Below, one piece after another: positions 37,226 to 46,669 of a DNA stretch of 64,000 bases. How positions within the stretch are numbered: the first letter of the stretch is position 1; every line of letters begins with the position of its first letter. The stretch covers positions 135,372-199,371 of the forward strand of contig NZ_JAECZB010000002.1 of the NCBI RefSeq assembly GCF_016056295.1, read 5' to 3'. The DNA comes from Atlanticothrix silvestris CENA357. Lineage in GTDB: Bacteria > Cyanobacteriota > Cyanobacteriia > Cyanobacteriales > Nostocaceae. Below the pieces are notes generated by a model, which had not been told where the DNA came from, did not search any database, and was given only the letters and a program-made list of their open reading frames with translations. The translations under genes were made by a program, and so were the position numbers.

Positions 37226-38404
37226 CTAGGTTGCCAGAATTTTTTGATAAGCTTGAATTATTTGCCGAGCGATCGCATCCCAACTAAAATGCTGCAATGC
37301 ATAGTTGTGAGCATTTAATCCCCGCCGCTGGCGTTCTTGAGGATTTTGCAAAGCTTCTTTGATTAACTCTACAAGTTCTTGTATATCTGTTGCGCCCACC
37401 CACCCGGAATTACTATCAATTACCTGTTGATAAATATGCACTTGGTCGGAGATGACTACAGGTACTCCTGCTACCATAGCTTCAGCTACGGCAATACCAA
37501 AATTTTCATAGTATGAAGGTAAGACAAATAAATCGGCAGCTTGCAATAAACTAGCTTTTAAGTCACCACTAACAAAACCAGTAATCGTAGTGTGCGATCG
37601 CAGAAGTGAATTTTCAATTTCAAATCTTATCTTTTGTTCATAATCTGGGTCTTGGGGATTTGTTCCAGCCAAAACAAAATGAAAATTGTAGCCGACTGCT
37701 AGCAGTTTTTCTAAGGCTGGAATCAGAAGATTTAAACCCTTTTTCGGGTCAATCCGCGACATGAACAGCACCAAAGGCACATCTTCAGGTATTGCTAATT
37801 TACTGCGTACTACACTCACCGTCTTTCCATTACTTAGGGCGGGTATAACACCCAAAGGAATTACCAAATCTTGCGTAGCTATTCCAAATCTTTCTGAGAT
37901 TTTTGCTTCTTGCTCACTAGTAAAATGAATTGCTGCTGCACCAGCTAAATTTTGACGTTCTAAAATTGCTACATAAAGCCGTTTTAATTGTTTTTTCTTA
38001 CGTAAATCAGCCGGATCAAGAGTTCCTAAAGGACGCAAAATATAAGGTAACTTTTGTTGACGGCACACAGTAGCAGCAGCACTACTGATAGGAGAAAAAA
38101 GAGCATGAATATGGGCTAAATCAAATTCATCTGCATGAAGTTTTAGCCATTGTAATAAATCAAGAGAAAATTTGTAACGACGAAATGGCGCGCAACGAAA
38201 ATAAATTATTTCATACCCATCTTGTTTAATGGGACGATTTAAAGGAACATCTAAAGGTTTCTGACCACTATCCCCATTACTATCAGTCGTCAGGATTGTA
38301 ACTTTCACTCCCTCTTTTGCTAATGCGGGGGCGAGTCCTAGTACCATTTGGCTAGGGCCGCCGTAAATTAGGGAAATTGAGGGAACAATTTGTAAAATTT
38401 TCAT
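37226..38404 (-). CDS. hpsP: Glycosyltransferase family 4, HpsP-like
   Basis: This 392-residue GT-B enzyme has the GT4 pattern: an N-terminal Rossmann domain (MKILQIVPSISLIYGGPSQM), a donor-binding half with LFMSRIDPKKGLNLLIPAL and the EX7E motif in the region PSYYENFGIAVAEAMVAGVP. It is the last gene of a minus-strand run of five sugar-polymer genes. The run (ligase-like membrane protein, GT2, GT4, GT4) resembles hpsL-N-O-P, which is needed for hormogonium polysaccharide in Nostoc. The symbol rests on that order and a general memory of the family, so orthology is tentative. The sugar specificity is unknown. Confidence 0.6.
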   Translation of the reverse strand: MKILQIVPSISLIYGGPSQMVLGLAPALAKEGVKVTILTTDSNGDSGQKPLDVPLNRPIKQDGYEIIYFRCAPFRRYKFSLDLLQWLKLHADEFDLAHIHALFSPISSAAATVCRQQKLPYILRPLGTLDPADLRKKKQLKRLYVAILERQNLAGAAAIHFTSEQEAKISERFGIATQDLVIPLGVIPALSNGKTVSVVRSKLAIPEDVPLVLFMSRIDPKKGLNLLIPALEKLLAVGYNFHFVLAGTNPQDPDYEQKIRFEIENSLLRSHTTITGFVSGDLKASLLQAADLFVLPSYYENFGIAVAEAMVAGVPVVISDQVHIYQQVIDSNSGWVGATDIQELVELIKEALQNPQERQRRGLNAHNYALQHFSWDAIARQIIQAYQKILAT

Positions 38405-38434
38405 TGCTTTGTCAGTTGTCAGTTGTTGGTTGTT

Positions 38435-38526
38435 AGGACTTAGGCAAGAACTCTCTGAAACTCCTATTTATCTGTGTTCTCAGCGTCTCCTGCGGTTAGA
38501 TTTTCCGTTGCCTGTGCGTAAGTCCT
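38435..38526. mobile_element. 92-bp MITE-like element, related to 19825-20090
   Basis: Ends AGGACTTAGGCA (38435-38446) and TGCGTAAGTCCT (38515-38526) are inverted repeats with one mismatch. The left end continues AAGAACTCTCTGAAAC, nearly the same as the reverse complement of the right end of the 266-bp element. The interior differs, with CTCAGCGTCTCCTGCGG repeat material. It sits between two glycosyltransferase genes. Confidence 0.7.
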
Positions 38527-38645
38527 AGTTGTTATTTGCCGCTGACTAATGACTACTTATTAGTGCAGTTGTGCAGAAATAACTATCCAGTAAAAAAAGG
38601 TTAGAAAGCTAATGCTATTAACATTCTTAATTTCTGCCTCCTGCC

Positions 38646-39818
38646 TTAATTCATTAATTCTTGATAAAACTCAAATTGCTGTTTTGCCAAAGCTTTATTT
38701 GTATATTTAACCATTGCCTTTTGATAACCCATTTTACCGAGAGATTGGGCAAAATCTGGCTTATCTATTAATTGCACTAAGCAATTCGCCAATGCACTAG
38801 CATCACCTTCAGGAAAAACTAAACCAGCATCACCAATTACATGAGGAATTTCACCAGAATCGGAACCAATCACAGGAACTTGGCAAGCCATTGCTTCAAT
38901 GATTACATGACCAAATTGTTCTTTCCAACCCACAGAAGTTAAGGTTTTAAAATTGTAAGTTGTTTCTGAAGGTAACACCAAAGTACTCATTAGATTTATA
39001 TAATTCGCAACTTCGTGATGAGGGACGCTTTCTACTATTAGCAACCTTTCTTTAATATTGTTTTCCGTTGCTATTTTAATTAATTCTTCTTGCAGAGGCC
39101 CACGTCCTAGTAGTAATAATTTCCAGGGCTTATTTTGTAAACTTACTAAGGCTTTTAACAAAGTTAACAGTCCTTTTTCCTGTACGAAGCGTCCTACGAA
39201 ACCTACTACAAAATCATTTGAATTAATACCTAATTTAGCTGCTAATTCTGGTTGATGTTTTGGCGTAAATAAACTTTCATCTACACCAAGTTGAGGCATA
39301 ACTTTAATTGATCCTTCATATCCTCGTTGCCGTAAAACTTCTGCCCCGTCTTGATTACCAGAAATAATTCCGTGACTATGATTAAGGTTATACTTTTCTA
39401 ATAAAGCAATTGGTAATTTTAGTTTGTATGGTAAATTCCACCACGTAAAAAATACATTTTTTGCTTTCAGTCGTAATAGCTGATTTAAAGCAACCATCTG
39501 AGCGTATGCCAAGCTTCTAGAACCCTGTTCTACCTGGATGATTTGGGGGCGAAATTGCCGCATTAAAGATATTAAATCACTACCAAAGGTGAGAAGCCCC
39601 TGATGATTTTGGCTAAAATTAGTAACTGGAACTATTCTAAATGTGCCTTCATCTCGATATTGAGTTTCAATAGTTATATTTTGTACACCCCCAGGTTTCC
39701 AGCTTTTGGGGACTACAACCGTCACTTCAATATTGGATTCTAGTTGAGATAAAGCACGGAGTTTCTCACAATTAAGGTCTACAATATAAGTATGACTGGC
39801 AACTAAAATTTTCATCAT
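38646..39818 (-). CDS. hpsO: Glycosyltransferase family 4, HpsO-like
   Basis: This protein of about 390 residues is a GT-B glycosyltransferase. MKILVASHTYIVDLN begins the N-terminal domain. The donor domain shows VGFVGRFVQEKGLLTLLKAL and the catalytic block GHVIIEAMACQVPVIGSDSG. The start is placed at the MM pair near 39818, since the 16 upstream codons are hydrophobic spacer (MNIFILLIFNISN). It lies 11 bp or more downstream of the GT2 gene (39885 stop to 39818 start is 66 bp), so the two are probably one transcript. Assignment as HpsO is by gene order. Confidence 0.6.
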   Translation of the reverse strand: MMKILVASHTYIVDLNCEKLRALSQLESNIEVTVVVPKSWKPGGVQNITIETQYRDEGTFRIVPVTNFSQNHQGLLTFGSDLISLMRQFRPQIIQVEQGSRSLAYAQMVALNQLLRLKAKNVFFTWWNLPYKLKLPIALLEKYNLNHSHGIISGNQDGAEVLRQRGYEGSIKVMPQLGVDESLFTPKHQPELAAKLGINSNDFVVGFVGRFVQEKGLLTLLKALVSLQNKPWKLLLLGRGPLQEELIKIATENNIKERLLIVESVPHHEVANYINLMSTLVLPSETTYNFKTLTSVGWKEQFGHVIIEAMACQVPVIGSDSGEIPHVIGDAGLVFPEGDASALANCLVQLIDKPDFAQSLGKMGYQKAMVKYTNKALAKQQFEFYQELMN

Positions 39819-39884
39819 TATTTGGTTGTTACTAATATTAAATATGAGGAGGATGAAAATGTTCATCCTCCTTTAAATTTTTAT

Positions 39885-40874
39885 TCAAACACTCTTGACT
39901 TGTTGATCAAGGCGACTATAAACTTGACCATCATTCCATGATGATTGCATAACTGTACCCAAGGCTTTGAAAAAACCTAAAGTGTAGAAAAGGGCACGAG
40001 TCAAAATTTTAATCGGAGAACCGCTTTTATGACACGGGGGTCTTCCTAGAACATGACAGTCAAATAAACGGGCGTATAAGCGTAAAGCTTGGGTAGCGGT
40101 GAGGTTTTTTAGTCCCAGCAAGAAATGATTGTGATAGAAGGTGAGTTGATACGTGAGCGATCGCATACTAATATCATGACAACCACCCGTTTCTTCCCCT
40201 AAGTGGATTAAATAAGCTTCTGGATCATACCAAATTTTATATCCCGTCTGCCGCAGCCGCAAACAAAAATCTGACTCTTCGCGGACTGCACTACCACGAA
40301 ACCTTTCATCAAACTTCAGTTTGTGGTTAGTAAAAATTTCACGTCGAAAAGACATGTTACAACCCCTCGCAGTTAGTACTTGCTGGGGTTTAGTTGTATG
40401 TACTAAATCAATATGATACCAAGCAATTCCTGGATCCATAGCTTGGGGAGGCAGATATTCAATTTGTAATTCTCCCCCAGAATCACCTAATTTCATTCTG
40501 TCAAAAACTCGCCCAGCCACAGCCCCCACTTCTGGATTTTGCTGATAGTTTTTCGCGTGGGCTGCTAAAAATTCTGGGGTTAATTTAACATCATCGTCAA
40601 TAAATAAAATTATTTCACCATTTGAGCGCCGTACACCATAATTACGCGCCCCTGGCAAACTTGCCCAATCGAGATGAAACCATTTAATTTTACCTAGTGC
40701 TGCCATTTCTTCTAGGTACGCTTGAACTTCTGGTTTGTGTTTGGGAGATTGATCTACTACTAATACCTCAAAATTTGGATAGTCCTGATTGAGAACATCC
40801 ACAACACTATCCCTTAGCGTTTCTTCTCGCCCATAAGTTGGGATGATTACAGAAATTAAAGGCAAATCAATCAT
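39885..40874 (-). CDS. hpsN: Glycosyltransferase family 2, HpsN-like
   Basis: This 329-residue GT-A enzyme shows ISVIIPTYGREETLRDSVVD, the DXD-type metal site in EIILFIDDDVKLTPEF, and ARGCNMSFRREIF with the downstream acidic VREESDFCLRLRQTG. There is no strong membrane helix; the C-terminal part has a weak hydrophobic segment (ALFYTLGFFKALG). It would add one sugar to a growing lipid-linked or polymer chain at the cytoplasmic face. The neighbours are the ligase/polymerase-like membrane protein upstream and two GT4 enzymes downstream. The HpsN label is tentative. Confidence 0.62.
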   Translation of the reverse strand: MIDLPLISVIIPTYGREETLRDSVVDVLNQDYPNFEVLVVDQSPKHKPEVQAYLEEMAALGKIKWFHLDWASLPGARNYGVRRSNGEIILFIDDDVKLTPEFLAAHAKNYQQNPEVGAVAGRVFDRMKLGDSGGELQIEYLPPQAMDPGIAWYHIDLVHTTKPQQVLTARGCNMSFRREIFTNHKLKFDERFRGSAVREESDFCLRLRQTGYKIWYDPEAYLIHLGEETGGCHDISMRSLTYQLTFYHNHFLLGLKNLTATQALRLYARLFDCHVLGRPPCHKSGSPIKILTRALFYTLGFFKALGTVMQSSWNDGQVYSRLDQQVKSV

Positions 40875-41080
40875 GTGCTTTTATACTCATATAAATTTGC
40901 TGTTTTTGTTAGTTGTTAGTTGTCAGCGATGTACTGACTTATACTGAGCCTCTCCTGAGCTTAGTCGTAAAGCCTGCGGCATAATAGCTAAGCTTAGGGC
41001 GCAGCCTCAAGGCAGAAAAGTGCTGCTCCCCTACTGATCTTTGCGGGTAAAGTTTTTATACAATACAAACTTTTGATCAT

Positions 41081-42733
41081 TTACGCTGTACTACTTAGAG
41101 GTTTTTTCTGCGTCGCTTCTTGAGGACTGGTATTTTCCCTCTCTTGTTTATCTAAGGCTGGTAATTTAAATAGCACTCCTGCAAAAAACCAATAATAAAC
41201 AGCTACCGGATCAACATCTAAAGGGTAGTAGTAGGTGTTGTAGCTAATAAACAATATAAACACCCATAAAGCAGCTGCGTAACTGCGGAAATTACGGTTT
41301 TTTATGGAACGATAAGTCTTGAAGGCAGTGATTGTGAGTGTAGTAACTAAACCGACAAAACCCAGCAATCCCAAAATGCCTACCTCGTATAGTACTTTTG
41401 GGTAGTAGGTTTCGACAAGTTTTGTTTCACCTAATGCACGGGCAGAATTAGTCGCCCGACCTAAGCCACTTCCTAGAGGGCCAGCTACGCTTTTCCAATT
41501 TTCCTCAAATTGCTGCACGATAAATTCTTGGGGTGGCGAAGCTTCCCAACGGCTGCTAAAACTATCTAGTCTTTCTTGGACGACGGCAGGATTAGCCGCC
41601 ATAGCAATTCCTAGCAGTAAAGCCAGACCCACCCCCATCGGAATAAAACGTTTAAGGTTCTTAATTTGACCAGTCAGCAATAGTAAAATTACAAAACAGG
41701 CGGGTACTAAACCTAAAGCAATTCTCTGCCCAGAAACTACTGCATTGATAAAGACCAAGACCAAGGAACCTAAACCTGTTAGTCGCCAAAATATTGAAGG
41801 GTCGGTAAAACCTGTAGCGAAGGCAAAAAAGGTACTAGAAATTAAAAACCATGCCCATTGCCAAGGTGCAACAAAGGTTCCTGGTAAGCGAATTACTCCT
41901 TGACTAGGACTATAAACTAGGGAACCACCAAAATAACATCGGGCTTCTAGTGTTGCTTTAAATAAGGCACTACCTTCGGCATCTCTAGTGCCTTCACATA
42001 CCCCAGTTAGTAATAACAGATATTGCAGAAAACCTAGCACACAGCAAATAAATATTAGAGAAACCTGTAGGCGTGACAAAAACAGAAAATCCCGTTTATT
42101 ACGGATGAGGTAGTAAGCACAACCAATCAAGGGGACATAACCCAAAAATACTTTTAATCCTAAAATCCCCATACCTATTGGTATTTCATTTGGTGCTTTT
42201 TCTAAAAGTCCGACGGGTGGCGGATTTAGTTGTTGTCCACCATTGATAAATAGTAATGTTAATAGACATAAGCCCAATAAAATAAATAGTGGAGTTTTAA
42301 TTGCTTTGGGAATAATTAGGGGTATTCCTTGCTTACGACAACTTTGCCAAATTGCAATTAGAGCTGGAATGTAGAAAGCATCTTTGGTCAATTGCAGAAT
42401 AGGACTGTTGCCAATGTAATAAGTAATAGTACCCCCAAAAGGCACATAAATCAGAAAAGCGAAAAGAGCTTGACGGGGATATTTGTAGGAAAGAGAGAAG
42501 ACAAATATTGACAAGATACCTGGAATTGCGGCTTTAATTCCACCTACGAAAGCAAGTAAAATGCCAAAAAATATACCGCCAAAGGTGGCGGTGGTGAGCA
42601 AACTAGTGAGTTCTTTACGTGCTTGGTTTGCTTTACGTTTTTGGGCTAACCTTTCTTTGAGGCTAAGGGTAGGAACTTCCTTTTTAGCCTGCTTTTTTGA
42701 GTTTTTAGATTTCTGGAATTTTAATTTTGGCAT
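41081..42733 (-). CDS. hpsL: O-antigen ligase/polymerase-like membrane protein, HpsL-like
   Basis: This 550-residue protein has a basic, coiled N-terminus (about 1-45), then about ten to twelve membrane helices and a large periplasmic loop (about 385-440) of the Wzy/WaaL type. The loop contains SRWEASPPQEFIVQQFEENW and GSGLGRATN. Such proteins polymerise or ligate sugar chains. A cyanobacterial relative, HpsL, is required for hormogonium polysaccharide. Length and the position before HpsN/O/P-like genes agree with HpsL. It starts 20 bp after the upstream glycosyltransferase gene, so co-transcription is likely. Confidence 0.68.
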   Translation of the reverse strand: MPKLKFQKSKNSKKQAKKEVPTLSLKERLAQKRKANQARKELTSLLTTATFGGIFFGILLAFVGGIKAAIPGILSIFVFSLSYKYPRQALFAFLIYVPFGGTITYYIGNSPILQLTKDAFYIPALIAIWQSCRKQGIPLIIPKAIKTPLFILLGLCLLTLLFINGGQQLNPPPVGLLEKAPNEIPIGMGILGLKVFLGYVPLIGCAYYLIRNKRDFLFLSRLQVSLIFICCVLGFLQYLLLLTGVCEGTRDAEGSALFKATLEARCYFGGSLVYSPSQGVIRLPGTFVAPWQWAWFLISSTFFAFATGFTDPSIFWRLTGLGSLVLVFINAVVSGQRIALGLVPACFVILLLLTGQIKNLKRFIPMGVGLALLLGIAMAANPAVVQERLDSFSSRWEASPPQEFIVQQFEENWKSVAGPLGSGLGRATNSARALGETKLVETYYPKVLYEVGILGLLGFVGLVTTLTITAFKTYRSIKNRNFRSYAAALWVFILFISYNTYYYPLDVDPVAVYYWFFAGVLFKLPALDKQERENTSPQEATQKKPLSSTA

Positions 42734-42753
42734 AGCAGCGTCTTAAAGGATGT

Positions 42754-43518
42754 TTAAACAGTAGTTAATATAGAGTTTGATGAATTATGTAATCCAAATT
42801 CATTTCTCAGTGATTCATTGAGTAACCTACGATTGAAAATATTAAATTTGAGCCTATTTGAATCATAAAACAGGTGTTCTCCTGTTTCTACAACATAAAC
42901 TGCACCTGCAAATGGTAATGGGTTAATATTTTTTGATTCGCGTTTTAAAATATCTCTAACTTGGGCATGATCTATATAATATTTATAGTACCCATATCCA
43001 CGATTATATTCTGCTGTTTCGGGAATATTGTTCAAATCGTATCGGATAATATTACAAGTTCCGCACATTTTATAAAAATTGCTTCTTTTGAGATAAATAT
43101 ATTTACTACCTTCTTGATATTTATAACCTTTATTGATAAACCATCCATGACAATTAGGATTTTGATTAACAAATTCGGCTAATTTTTTACTGACACAATC
43201 ATCAGCATCAACTGCCATAGTGTGTGTAGGATAAAATTGCTGGGCATATATTAATCCTTTCAAGATTTTCCGTCCCTTGTCTGTATTGCCTTGAGCTACA
43301 GGGTTTGTTTCGTTTGCAGGCGGAAAATCAACTGTCAGGTATGTAATGTGGGGATGAGCAAAATCTATTCTTGGCTTTTCATGACAAACAACAATAGCGC
43401 GAAAATCAGGTGAAGTTTGGTTGCAAACCGATTTGATGCATCTTTCAAATAATTTTGTCACGCGCTCCCAAGATTTGGAGACTTGCGGGCTTTTGAGTGG
43501 GATAACAAAAACAAGCAT
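42754..43518 (-). CDS. Glycosyltransferase-like protein (GT-A fold)
   Basis: This 254-residue protein begins MLVFVIPLKSPQVSKSWERV and has a DXD-type stretch TMAVDADDCVSKKLAEF that suggests metal-nucleotide binding. RAIVVCHEKPRIDF and GTCNIIRYDLNNIPE are further recognisable blocks. There is no membrane segment. It is the first gene of the polysaccharide run and lies 20 bp from the HpsL-like gene. It could be the fifth member of an hps-type locus, but I do not assign a symbol. Acceptor and donor sugars are unknown. Confidence 0.75.
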   Translation of the reverse strand: MLVFVIPLKSPQVSKSWERVTKLFERCIKSVCNQTSPDFRAIVVCHEKPRIDFAHPHITYLTVDFPPANETNPVAQGNTDKGRKILKGLIYAQQFYPTHTMAVDADDCVSKKLAEFVNQNPNCHGWFINKGYKYQEGSKYIYLKRSNFYKMCGTCNIIRYDLNNIPETAEYNRGYGYYKYYIDHAQVRDILKRESKNINPLPFAGAVYVVETGEHLFYDSNRLKFNIFNRRLLNESLRNEFGLHNSSNSILTTV

Positions 43519-43774
43519 CCTAAATTAGTTGATGTAAAGTAACTAAAAAACCAAAGTTAAATCATAACTTAAATTTAGTTTAGATTCTAGGTTTAGAGGC
43601 AGTTTTAGCTTCTTGAAATAACTGCTATAGCCACACGATTAAGGGCGTACAGATGTACACCCTTAAAATAGCTTTATTGATGGCAAAAATGTTTGAAAAT
43701 GGTATCGCTTTAGTTAATATGCAGCGAGGGCGATGAAAAATTAGTTTTGATTAAAAACTGAGATATTAACTAAC

Positions 43775-45238
43775 TCAAATTGCCAAATATTGTTGGACTT
43801 TGGATACCAATTCATTTGTCCAATGATTAGCAAGTTCAGCATCAGCAGCTTCTACCATCACTCTAATCAATGGTTCTGTACCAGAAGCCCGGACTAAAAT
43901 TCTACCAGCATCACCCATTGCTGCTTCGGCAAGGGCGATCGCTTGTTGTAAAGGTTGACAATCTTGCCATCCTAAACGGCGATCGCGGTCTACTACCCGC
44001 ACGTTCTGTAATAATTGGGGATAAGTCTGGAAGCTTTGATCTACCATTTCACCCAGAGAAACACCCGCTTGTTTGACCAATGCTGCTATATGTAATGCTG
44101 TTAACAAGCCATCTCCGGTAATGGCATAATGACGGCAAAGAATATGCCCAGATTGTTCGCCGCCTAACATTCCTCCAGTCCGCAGCATTTCTGCTTGCAC
44201 GTATTGATCACCGACTGCGGTGCGAATCAAAGTACCGCCTTGTTGTTGCCAAGCCCTCTCAAAGCCTAAATTGGCCATGACAGTGGAAACAATCAAATTA
44301 TCTGGCAATTGTTGCCGTTGTTGGAGATAGCGTCCCCACAAATAGAGAATGTAATCGCCATTAACTTGTCGTCCGGTATTGTCTACAGCTAACACGCGAT
44401 CGGCATCACCATCAAAGGCAAAGCCCAAATCGGCGTTATGTTCTTTTACTGTTGCTTGCAAAATATCCAGGTGAGTAGAACCGCAGTTGACGTTAATGCG
44501 ATCGCCATCTGCTTCATTATGTAAGCAAATTACTTCTGCTCCCATTTTTGTAAAAACTGTTGGTGCTAAACCAACTGCTGCACCCCATGCTAAGTCCAAA
44601 ACTATCTTCAATCCCTGAAGATTAACTTGATTTTGGAAGGGTTGTTGCAATGCCTCGCCGTAATGTTCAATTAACTCCAAACGCGAGTAATGCCGTCCGC
44701 AATTACTCATCCCACCTGCATCTGATATTTTGCCACGCAATCCCGCTTCTATTTTTGCCTGCAATGCTTGAGGTAACTTAGCACCATTTGCACCAAAAAT
44801 TTTAATACCGTTGTCTTCTGGGGGATTATGACTGGCAGAAATCATCACTCCGCCTATAGCTTCACTAACACTAGTAAGATGGGCGACGCAAGGAGTAGGA
44901 CATAATCCTAAATGCCAAACTTCTAGACCCGCTGCTGTTAAGCCTGCACTCAAGGCCATTGCCAACATATCGCCGGAGGTTCTAGAATCCTGTCCCAGAA
45001 TTACTGGCCCTAATTTATCAGCATGGGTACGCAAGATAACACCTGTCCAAAAACCCACTTGCAACGCTAAGGGCGCACTCAGTAATTCTCCTACTCTGCC
45101 ACGAATACCATCTGTGCCAAACAGAGGAGTTGCCGGTAGAGATATTAAGTTAAGCGCAAAATTGCTTGGTAGGCCTTTTTCAGATCCATCATATCTGGAA
45201 GCTGAATGCCCTTGAGTTCGAGTTATAGATGAAACCAT
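43775..45238 (-). CDS. glmM: Phosphoglucosamine mutase
   Basis: This enzyme of about 487 residues interconverts glucosamine-6-P and glucosamine-1-P for peptidoglycan and other amino-sugar polymers. Motifs: [12 protein letters not shown] near the N-terminus, the phosphoserine loop [15 protein letters not shown], metal loop [12 protein letters not shown], sugar loop GGEQSGHIL and the phosphate site [15 protein letters not shown] at 45238 (MVSSITRT) is preferred; a start at 45259 would add seven residues (MCGVFKL). The position next to the polysaccharide cluster may be meaningful, although the 256-bp gap suggests a separate transcript. Confidence 0.95.
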   Translation of the reverse strand: MVSSITRTQGHSASRYDGSEKGLPSNFALNLISLPATPLFGTDGIRGRVGELLSAPLALQVGFWTGVILRTHADKLGPVILGQDSRTSGDMLAMALSAGLTAAGLEVWHLGLCPTPCVAHLTSVSEAIGGVMISASHNPPEDNGIKIFGANGAKLPQALQAKIEAGLRGKISDAGGMSNCGRHYSRLELIEHYGEALQQPFQNQVNLQGLKIVLDLAWGAAVGLAPTVFTKMGAEVICLHNEADGDRINVNCGSTHLDILQATVKEHNADLGFAFDGDADRVLAVDNTGRQVNGDYILYLWGRYLQQRQQLPDNLIVSTVMANLGFERAWQQQGGTLIRTAVGDQYVQAEMLRTGGMLGGEQSGHILCRHYAITGDGLLTALHIAALVKQAGVSLGEMVDQSFQTYPQLLQNVRVVDRDRRLGWQDCQPLQQAIALAEAAMGDAGRILVRASGTEPLIRVMVEAADAELANHWTNELVSKVQQYLAI

Positions 45239-45259
45239 AAGTTTAAATACTCCACACAC

Positions 45260-45772
45260 TCACACGGGAAAATATCACTTTACACTTTAATTCGACAATT
45301 CCAACTCAGATAACTGTTTATCTGTACTATATACTCATTTTTCTGTTAAGCAACTTATACTCAATAAAATCTTTAAGTAAAAATACTGAAACTTTTTACT
45401 AAGTTATTGTCAATTTTTTATATAAAAAATATTTTTTCTGCTTTGATATTCCTAGCTTTAACTTTCGATTGTGATAATTAGTTGGTACACAATTCAAAAT
45501 TGGTAAAATTTAAAAATTGTTACTTTTTAAAATAAAAATTGAAGATTTGCAGGAAGTATCAAAGATAAGATGGCAAGAAGCGCGATCGCGGACACAGAGT
45601 TTCTCAACTCTTGCTTCTTGACAAGGTAGCAACGATACAAAACTCCCTGTACTTAAAAAATTTTAATATAAATTCTCATCAAATAGTTTTAAGGTAACGT
45701 TTTAATGGCCTGTTTTAGCCATTAGTAAATCAAAGCTTTGGTAGTTGACCCTTTAAAGTTGAGAAATTTAGT
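45260..45772. promoter_or_regulatory. AT-rich divergent promoter region (glmM and heme oxygenase)
   Basis: No gene is seen in 513 bp. The stretch is very AT-rich (about 45350-45540 especially) with one HIP1 site near 45583. It must contain the glmM promoter on the minus strand and the ho1 promoter on the plus strand. I do not see a repeat or a clear operator. Confidence 0.5.
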
Positions 45773-46489
45773 ATGAGCAGCAATTTAGCAAACAAGTTGC
45801 GTGTAGGCACTAAAAAAGCACACACGATGGCAGAAAATGTCGGTTTCGTCAAGTGTTTTTTAAAAGGAGTGGTAGAGAAAAACTCTTACCGGAAGCTAGT
45901 TGCTAACTTTTACTTCGTCTACTCGGCAATGGAAGAGGAGATGGAAAAGCACCGTCAGCATCCGATTGTTTCTAAAATTTACTTTCCTCAACTTAACCGC
46001 AAGCAGTCTCTAGAGCAAGATCTGAATTATTATTTTGGTGCTAACTGGCGCGAACAAATCAAATTATCATCAGCGGGTGAAGCTTATGTGCAACGCATCC
46101 GAGAAATATCTGCAACAGAACCGGAACTACTAATTGCCCATTCTTACACTCGTTATTTGGGTGATTTATCAGGGGGACAAATTCTCAAAAATATTGCTGT
46201 CACGGCTATGAATTTGTCTGATGGACAAGGTACAGCTTTCTATGAATTTGCAGATATCACCGACGAAAAGGGATTCAAAGCCAAGTACCGTCAGACATTG
46301 GATGAACTGCCTTTAGATGATGCTACAGGCGATCGCATTGTCGATGAAGCTAACGCTGCCTTTGGAACGAACATGAAGTTGTTCAAAGAATTAGAAGGCA
46401 ATTTAATCAAAGCGATCGGCGTAATGGTATATAACAGCCTCACACGTCGTCGCGCCCGCGGCAGCACCGAACTTGTCACCGCTGAGTAA
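45773..46489 (+). CDS. ho1: Heme oxygenase (biliverdin-producing)
   Basis: This 238-residue ferredoxin-dependent enzyme opens heme to biliverdin IXalpha, carbon monoxide and iron. The proximal heme ligand is H17 in LRVGTKKAHTMAENVGF. The distal helix reads YTRYLGDLSGGQILKNIA, the classic heme oxygenase signature. Biliverdin is the precursor of phycobilin chromophores. Length matches cyanobacterial Ho1. The last residues (TRRRARGSTELVTAE) are an ordinary variable tail. It is followed by a cobW gene 180 bp downstream, with a long stem-loop in between. Confidence 0.97.
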   Translation: MSSNLANKLRVGTKKAHTMAENVGFVKCFLKGVVEKNSYRKLVANFYFVYSAMEEEMEKHRQHPIVSKIYFPQLNRKQSLEQDLNYYFGANWREQIKLSSAGEAYVQRIREISATEPELLIAHSYTRYLGDLSGGQILKNIAVTAMNLSDGQGTAFYEFADITDEKGFKAKYRQTLDELPLDDATGDRIVDEANAAFGTNMKLFKELEGNLIKAIGVMVYNSLTRRRARGSTELVTAE

Positions 46490-46527
46490 ATTTTCATTTT
46501 CACAAGTTAGTTTTTGTAAATTATATA

Positions 46528-46599
46528 TAGGGGCAATTTCCCTGGGTTCGTCTGAGATAAAATTAGGCGATCGCGGAGAAGTTGCCCCTACTGTTTTTT
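46528..46599 (+). terminator. Long stem-loop with T run after heme oxygenase
   Basis: TAGGGGCAATTTC (46528-46540) pairs with GAAGTTGCCCCTA (46578-46590) with one mismatch, and TTTTTTT follows two bases later. The loop is about 37 bases and includes a HIP1-like site. It probably terminates ho1 transcripts before cobW. Confidence 0.6.
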
Positions 46600-46669
46600 T
46601 AATATCCCAATTAAGGCAAAATGCAAAGAGGTGCAAATCATGGCCTCTGGGCAAAATTCCAACTAAAAA

